Assembly (NCBI RefSeq): GCF_002858715.1
Contig: NZ_PJZH01000028.1
Span: 1-49,711 of the forward strand
Length of the DNA stretch: 49,711 bases
Source: Chimaeribacter coloradensis
GTDB lineage: Bacteria; Pseudomonadota; Gammaproteobacteria; Enterobacterales; Enterobacteriaceae
Direction of reading: 5' to 3'
This document shows, piece after piece, positions 45,091-49,711 of this stretch; position 1 is the stretch's first letter, and each line of letters begins with the position of its first letter. The notes below the pieces were generated by a model that was given only the letters and a program-made list of their open reading frames with translations, ran no database searches and was not told where the DNA came from. Both the position numbers and the translations under genes were made by a program.

Positions 45091-46689
45091 TCAGGGGGCG
45101 GTGGGCACGGTCTGCGCCGGGCCAAATACGGAATAACTCGGCAAGGCGATATTCTGGTAAGGCTGCCAGCCGCCGCCCAGCGCTTTATACAGCGCCACCA
45201 GATCGGTGCTGGTCTGTACCCGCGCCTCGGTGGCCTGCTGCCGCGCCTGAGCCAGCTGGCGCTGCGCATCCAGCACGTTAATAAAGGTGGTGATGCCCTG
45301 GCGGTAGCTTTCGCTCGCCAGATCGTAGGCGTTTTGCAGCGACGCCGCGGTGCGCTCCAGCCCCTCAACCCGGTCCTGATCGGTGCGGTAACTCACCAGC
45401 GCGTTCTCCACATCCTGCAGGGCAGTCAGCACCGTCTGGCGGTAGTCCAGCACTGCGCTGGCCTGCTGCGCGCGTGACAGCCGCACATTGGAGACCAGCC
45501 GCCCGCCCTGGAATATCGGCAGCGAAATCTGCGGCCCATAAGAGTAGAAGTGGCTGCTCCAGTCGGTGAGGTAGTCCACGTCGGTGTTGCGCATCCCGAC
45601 CTGCCCGGTGAGGGAGAGGCTCGGGAACATCTGCGCCACCGATACGCCAATCTCAGCGGTGGCGGCGTGCAGGTTCGCCTCCGCCCGGCGCACATCGGGC
45701 CGCCGCCGCGCCAGCTCCGCCGGAACGCCCACCGGCACCGCCGCCGGGATCGGCGGCAGCGGCCGCACCGCGCGCAATTCTGCATCCAGCGCGCCCGGCG
45801 GCTGGCCGAGCAGCACCGCCAGCGCGTTCATCGCCTGCCGCACCTGCGCCTGATAGGTCGGCAGTTGCGCCTCGAGTGAGCCGAGCTGCGCCTGTGCATT
45901 CTCCACATCGAGCTGCGGGGCCAGCCCGTTTTTCGCCTGGCTCTGCGTCAGCTCCGTGGTCTGGCGGGCAACATCGATCTGCGTCTGCAAGGTGTCCAGC
46001 ACGCTTTGCGCGCCACGCAGTTGCAGGTAGGTGCGCGCCACTTCCGCCTCCAGCGAGACCAGCGCATCGTTGCGTTGCTCCAGCGTCGCCTGCGTCTGGG
46101 CGTTGGCGGCCTCTACCGCGCGGCGGGTTTTGCCGAACAGGTCCAGCTCCCAGGAGGCGTCAAACCCGCCCTGGAACAGCGTCACCGGCCGGGTTACGCT
46201 GCCCAGGGCATCCGCCGCCTCCGGGCTTTCAGCCTCGAGCTGCCCCGGAACATCATGCGCTTCCAGAATCCCTTTCAGCCCCAGTTGCTGGCGGTTGACG
46301 CTGGCCGTGGCATTCACTGACGGCAAATAAGCGCCGCGCGCCTGCGTCACCTGTTCCCGCGCCCCGGCGATGCGCAGCACCGTCTGTTGCAGTGACAGGT
46401 TGCCGTTGATCGCGCGGCCAATCAGGCTGTCGAGCTGCGGGTCGTTAAAGCTGCGCCACCAGGCCGGGTCCGGCTCGCTGGCCAGTGCCGCCGAGCCGGG
46501 TTTCGCCTGGGTGTGGGATGAAAGATCGTTAAACGCCTTTGGCGTCTGCGGCTGGGGTGGCTGGTAATCCGGCCCGACGGCGCAACCGGCCAGCGCCAGC
46601 ACCGCCAGCGTCACCGCCAGCTTTACAGGGGAACAGGGGCGCAGGCGCAACGGCACCCGCGAAAAACGCATCAAGGAAGAGACAGCCAT
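45091..46689 (-). CDS. Outer-membrane factor lipoprotein (NodT family efflux)
   Basis: 532 residues. A lipoprotein signal has its lipobox LAGC at 33-36, followed by AVGPDYQPPQPQTPKAF, typical of NodT/OprM-type channels. Two outer-membrane efflux repeats with coiled coils follow (AQTQATLEQRNDALVSLEAE near 195-214, and the C-terminal AYDLASESYRQGITTFINVLDAQRQL). It forms the trimeric outer-membrane channel of the pump. GGGAGG precedes the ATG by 8 bases. Start and the upstream stop codon are separated by one base (TGACATG), so translation is coupled to the EmrB-like gene. Confidence 0.92.
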   Translation of the reverse strand: MAVSSLMRFSRVPLRLRPCSPVKLAVTLAVLALAGCAVGPDYQPPQPQTPKAFNDLSSHTQAKPGSAALASEPDPAWWRSFNDPQLDSLIGRAINGNLSLQQTVLRIAGAREQVTQARGAYLPSVNATASVNRQQLGLKGILEAHDVPGQLEAESPEAADALGSVTRPVTLFQGGFDASWELDLFGKTRRAVEAANAQTQATLEQRNDALVSLEAEVARTYLQLRGAQSVLDTLQTQIDVARQTTELTQSQAKNGLAPQLDVENAQAQLGSLEAQLPTYQAQVRQAMNALAVLLGQPPGALDAELRAVRPLPPIPAAVPVGVPAELARRRPDVRRAEANLHAATAEIGVSVAQMFPSLSLTGQVGMRNTDVDYLTDWSSHFYSYGPQISLPIFQGGRLVSNVRLSRAQQASAVLDYRQTVLTALQDVENALVSYRTDQDRVEGLERTAASLQNAYDLASESYRQGITTFINVLDAQRQLAQARQQATEARVQTSTDLVALYKALGGGWQPYQNIALPSYSVFGPAQTVPTAP

Positions 46690-46690
46690 G

Positions 46691-48259
46691 TCAATGACCT
46701 CCCGCACTGCCTTCGCTCTTGATCGGCGAAAGCAAGAAACAAAATGGAATCATGATCAGCGACATTATCCCGCACAGCATAAACACGTCGTTATAGGCCA
46801 GCACGCGGGACTGGCTGATCATCTCTTGGTATAACTGCGCTGTGGCCAGCGTCACCGGGTCACCCACGGCATGGCTGAAATCCCGGATCGCCGCCGCCAT
46901 GCTCTGCACCGCCTGGGTGAACTGCTCGTCCAGCGGCGTCATATGGGGGGAGAGGTGCGCGCTGTGGGCCTGGGAGCGCTCGGTGATCGCCGCCGTGGAG
47001 AGCGAAATCCCGATCGACCCGGCCACGTTACGGAACATCGAGAACAGCGCCGCGCCGTCAGCGTTCAGTTTCGGTGACAGTGTCACAAACGCAATGGTGG
47101 TCAGCGGCACGAACAGGAAGCCCAGCCCGATGGACTGCGCGCTGCGCATCAGCACCATGGTTTCAAAATCGACGTTCGGCACCAGCTGGCTGGAGTAGAT
47201 AAACGACAACAGCAGCAGCAGGAAGCCGAAGGCGATAATCAGCCGCGTCTGCACTTTCGGCATCAGCTTCAGCACCAGCGGGATCGACAGCACAATCAGC
47301 ACCGCACCGGGGGACATCACCAGCCCGGAGAGGGTGGCGGTGTAGCCGAGCTGCTGCTGCGCCAGTTGCGGCATCAGCACCGAGCTGCCGTAGAGGATCA
47401 TCGCCATCCCGGCCATCAGGAAACTGGCCACGGCGAAGTTGCGATCCTTCAGGCAGTGCAGGTCCACCACCGGTTTGCGGGCGTAGAACAGCCAGTAGAC
47501 CGCGCCCACCAGCCCCACCAGCGCCAGCACCGCAAACAGCACGATAAAGCTGGACTGGAACCAGTCATCATCCTCGCCCCGGTCGAGCATCACCTGCAAA
47601 CAGCCCAGCCCCAGCGCAATCAGCCCGATGCCGATGTAGTCGATGCTGAGTTTGCCCGGCTCGAGCCGTTTCTCCCACGGCGGATCTTCCAGCAGCTGCA
47701 TCACCGCCAGCACCGTCAGCACGCCCACCGGGATGTTGATCAGGAAGACCCAGCGCCAGCTGTAGTGGTCGGTGATCCAGCCGCCCAGCATCGGGCCGAG
47801 CACCGGCGCGACGATAATCGCAATCGACGAGAGGCCGAACGCCTTGCCGCGATCTTCCGGTTTGAAGTAGTCCAGCAACACCGACTGCTGCACCGGCTGC
47901 AAGCCGCCGCCGAAAAAGCCCTGCAGGATGCGGAACAGGATCATCTGCCAGAGTTCGGTGGCGATGCCGCACAGAAACGAGCAGATCGTGAACATGCCGA
48001 TGCAGATCAGGAAGTAGTTTTTTCGCCCCAGCGCGCGGCTGAAAAACGCCGACAGCGGCAGCACGATGCCGTTTGCCACCAGGTAGGAGGTGAGTACCCA
48101 GGTGGACTCGTCATAACTGGACGAGAGCGAACCGGCGACGTGCGGCAGCGCCACGTTGACGATGGTGGTGTCCAGGATCTCCATGAACACCGCCAGCGTC
48201 ACGACCAGCGCGACCGCCCAGGGGTTACTGGCGGGTTTCCATTGACGCTCGCCGCTCAT
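46691..48259 (-). CDS. EmrB/QacA-type MFS drug exporter (DHA2, 14 TM)
   Basis: 522 residues with about fourteen membrane segments. Family motifs are FMEILDTTIVNVALPHVAG near 25-43 (motif D1), RILQGFFGGGLQPVQQSVLL near 109-128, and SSIAIIVAPVLGPMLGGWIT near 143-162 (motif C, antiporter). It drives proton-coupled extrusion through the EmrA-like adaptor and the outer-membrane factor. It overlaps the adaptor gene by four bases (ATGA). Substrates cannot be deduced; hydrophobic weak acids and uncouplers are typical of EmrAB. Confidence 0.92.
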   Translation of the reverse strand: MSGERQWKPASNPWAVALVVTLAVFMEILDTTIVNVALPHVAGSLSSSYDESTWVLTSYLVANGIVLPLSAFFSRALGRKNYFLICIGMFTICSFLCGIATELWQMILFRILQGFFGGGLQPVQQSVLLDYFKPEDRGKAFGLSSIAIIVAPVLGPMLGGWITDHYSWRWVFLINIPVGVLTVLAVMQLLEDPPWEKRLEPGKLSIDYIGIGLIALGLGCLQVMLDRGEDDDWFQSSFIVLFAVLALVGLVGAVYWLFYARKPVVDLHCLKDRNFAVASFLMAGMAMILYGSSVLMPQLAQQQLGYTATLSGLVMSPGAVLIVLSIPLVLKLMPKVQTRLIIAFGFLLLLLSFIYSSQLVPNVDFETMVLMRSAQSIGLGFLFVPLTTIAFVTLSPKLNADGAALFSMFRNVAGSIGISLSTAAITERSQAHSAHLSPHMTPLDEQFTQAVQSMAAAIRDFSHAVGDPVTLATAQLYQEMISQSRVLAYNDVFMLCGIMSLIMIPFCFLLSPIKSEGSAGGH

Positions 48260-49467
48260 TCCACCGTAACCTTCGGCTCAACGGAGAGGCCCAGCGGCAG
48301 CGGGAAGTCAGGGTCCAGCCCGCTGTCGATGACGATTTTCACCGGCACGCGCTGCACGATCTTCACATAGTTGCCGGTGGCATTTTCAGCCGGGAAGGCG
48401 GAGAAGCGCGACCCGGAGCCCTGCTGGATACTGTCCACATGGCCGTGCAGCTCCATGTCGGGGTAGGCGTCCACGGTGACCACGACTTTGTCGCCGGGGT
48501 TCATGTGCTCAAGCTGGGACTCTTTGAAGTTGGCGGTGATCCAGATGTCACGCGACACCAGGGAGAACAGCGACGACCCGGCCTGCACCAGGGTGCCGAG
48601 CTGGACGTTACGTTTGGTGACGTAGCCGTCAAAGGGCGCGCGCACTTCGGTATAGGAGAGGTTCAGGTTGGCGGTCTCCAGCTGGGCGTTGGCCTGCTCC
48701 ACCTGCTGGCGGGCGGCTTCCACATTGGCTTGTGCCTGCCGGATCTGTAACTGCACCTGCGCCGCGACCTGCACCTGCGCTTTGGCATTTTCCAGCTCCG
48801 CGGTGGCGGAGCGGAGCTGCGCATTGGCGGCGTCGATATTGCGCTGGGTAGTGGCGCGCGGGTCAACGCCGCGCTGGCGTTTGTAGTCCGCCTGCGCGTT
48901 GACGAGGTTGGCTTCTGCCTGCGCCTGCTGCGCTTTGGCCTGCGCCAGTTGCGCCGGGTACTGTACTTTGGCCAGCGCCAGCTGCACCTGTGCCTGGTGA
49001 AGCTGGGCCTGCGCCATGCCGAGCTGCGCCTGCGCGCGGTCCCGTTCGGCGACGGCGTCACGCGGGTCGATTTTCACCAGCAATTGGCCTTTTTTCACCG
49101 GCTGGTTATCTTCCACCGCCAGATCGGTGACATAGCCGGAGACTTTCGGCGCGATGGTCACGGCATCCCCTTCGGTGAAGGCGTCATCGGTGGTGACCTG
49201 GTTGCGGGTCATAAACCACCAGACCAGCGCGACGATCACCATCACAGCGACCACCACGCCCAGGATAATCAGCGGCTTTTTGCCGGGGCGTTTACGGTTG
49301 CTTTCGCCGTCGTCCTGATCGTCCTTTTCTTCTTTATTATCTGAGGGGTTATCCGGTTTTTTGTCATTTCCGGTGTCCTTGCCATTCCGCTGTTGGGCTT
49401 CCGGTTTCCGCGCCTGCTCATCCTGCGCTGCGGCGTCCTCTGACGCGTTATTTTTATCGCTGTTCAT
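48256..49467 (-). CDS. EmrA/HlyD-family periplasmic adaptor
   Basis: 403 residues. A very charged, Asp/Lys/Asn-rich cytoplasmic N-terminus (about 1-64) precedes one membrane helix (LIILGVVVAVMVIVALVWWF near 66-85). A lipoyl half (VSGYVTDLAVEDNQPVKKGQ near 109-128), a long Gln/Ala coiled coil (about 140-280) and the second lipoyl/barrel part (RAPFDGYVTKRNVQLGTLVQ) follow. It bridges EmrB and the outer-membrane channel. The start at 49467 (MNSDKNNASED) is preceded by GAG; an in-frame ATG lies three codons upstream. First gene of the operon. The acidic 64-residue extension is longer than in E. coli EmrA. Confidence 0.9.
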   Translation of the reverse strand: MNSDKNNASEDAAAQDEQARKPEAQQRNGKDTGNDKKPDNPSDNKEEKDDQDDGESNRKRPGKKPLIILGVVVAVMVIVALVWWFMTRNQVTTDDAFTEGDAVTIAPKVSGYVTDLAVEDNQPVKKGQLLVKIDPRDAVAERDRAQAQLGMAQAQLHQAQVQLALAKVQYPAQLAQAKAQQAQAEANLVNAQADYKRQRGVDPRATTQRNIDAANAQLRSATAELENAKAQVQVAAQVQLQIRQAQANVEAARQQVEQANAQLETANLNLSYTEVRAPFDGYVTKRNVQLGTLVQAGSSLFSLVSRDIWITANFKESQLEHMNPGDKVVVTVDAYPDMELHGHVDSIQQGSGSRFSAFPAENATGNYVKIVQRVPVKIVIDSGLDPDFPLPLGLSVEPKVTVE

Positions 49468-49527
49468 AGGTCTCATCTGTTGTGGCAGCAAACCGCTGCA
49501 CCAATCCATAAAGAAAGTGACTCTTTC

Positions 49528-49565
49528 ACCCTAGAGGGTACTGTGTAGTTTGCAAGTTGACGCTT
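49528..49565 (-). promoter_or_regulatory. Putative promoter and operator of the efflux operon
   Basis: A 12-bp palindrome ACCCTAGAGGGT (49528-49539) lies about 60 bp upstream of the start codon. On the minus strand TTGCAA, just upstream of the palindrome and about 16 bp from TAGGGT, could form a weak promoter overlapping it. A regulator would therefore block it; no regulator gene is in the window. Confidence 0.35.
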
Positions 49566-49711
49566 GGGAAAAGCCTGAATTTGCGGGAGGATAGCGGCGG
49601 GATCGCACTATTTGTCAATATATGTAAAGGGGGGAGGGTGCCGGCCATTTTGGGTTTCGGAATGAGCGGGGGACGAAAGCCGTAGGCCTCTGCGCAGGGT
49701 ATCGCCGTTAT

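Overview
The window is a chromosomal segment of a GC-rich member of the Enterobacterales that is not E. coli itself. Supporting this are a serU-mtfA-asn tRNA-yeeO-nac block that matches the E. coli region in content, plus recognisable dsrB, rcsA, cspC, pphA, opgD, gldA, yjiN and lacZ. The genus cannot be fixed from the sequence; a Yersiniaceae- or Erwiniaceae-like enterobacterium is plausible because of the periplasmic sugar-acid dehydrogenase and the glycan-degrading genes.

Layout. 1-13256 is a tRNA-rich block: four tRNA-Asn copies on the minus strand, the first cut by the window edge, each with its own strong promoter, plus tRNA-Ser(CGA). Cargo lies between the tRNAs: lacZ with a complete lac-type control region and an orphan tailspike-like beta-helix protein (copies 1-2); nac with sigma-54 and NtrC signals, the MATE exporter yeeO, an ArsR-type regulator divergent from an EF-G paralogue, and a small P-loop kinase (copies 2-3); then mtfA. 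13373-15721 looks like a small prophage remnant with a CI-like repressor, small phage-type ORFs and a holin. 15736-21275 holds a DUF2076 protein, a 49-residue membrane peptide, pphA interrupted by an amber codon, an AI-2E family exporter, cspC followed by three tandem terminators, a candidate sRNA at the dsrA position, and dsrB. 21350-24223 holds a chemoreceptor and an rcsA gene whose frame is broken at an A8 tract.

25059-33407 is metabolic and accessory: a GNAT acetyltransferase; an operon for uptake and hydrolysis of unsaturated uronic-acid oligosaccharides (DUF2264 protein, LacY-type symporter, GH88 hydrolase) with a divergent AraC regulator and a well placed CRP site; a permuted-looking class III CoA-transferase; and a flavin-reductase-like protein. 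33937-42082 has opgD, gldA behind a 45-bp palindrome, yjiN, and a three-subunit membrane sugar-acid dehydrogenase (Tat-exported small subunit, flavoprotein with a Cys cluster, triheme cytochrome c). 42500-43235 is a non-coding array of degenerate repeats with a 110-113 bp period. The window ends with a TraF-family outer-membrane barrel and a tripartite EmrA-EmrB-outer membrane factor efflux operon.

The points most worth a second look are the A8 frameshift in rcsA, the sRNA candidate opposite dsrB, the EF-G paralogue lacking the redox-sensitive Cys114 next to an ArsR-family regulator, the permuted CoA-transferase, the 113-bp repeat array and the gldA palindrome.
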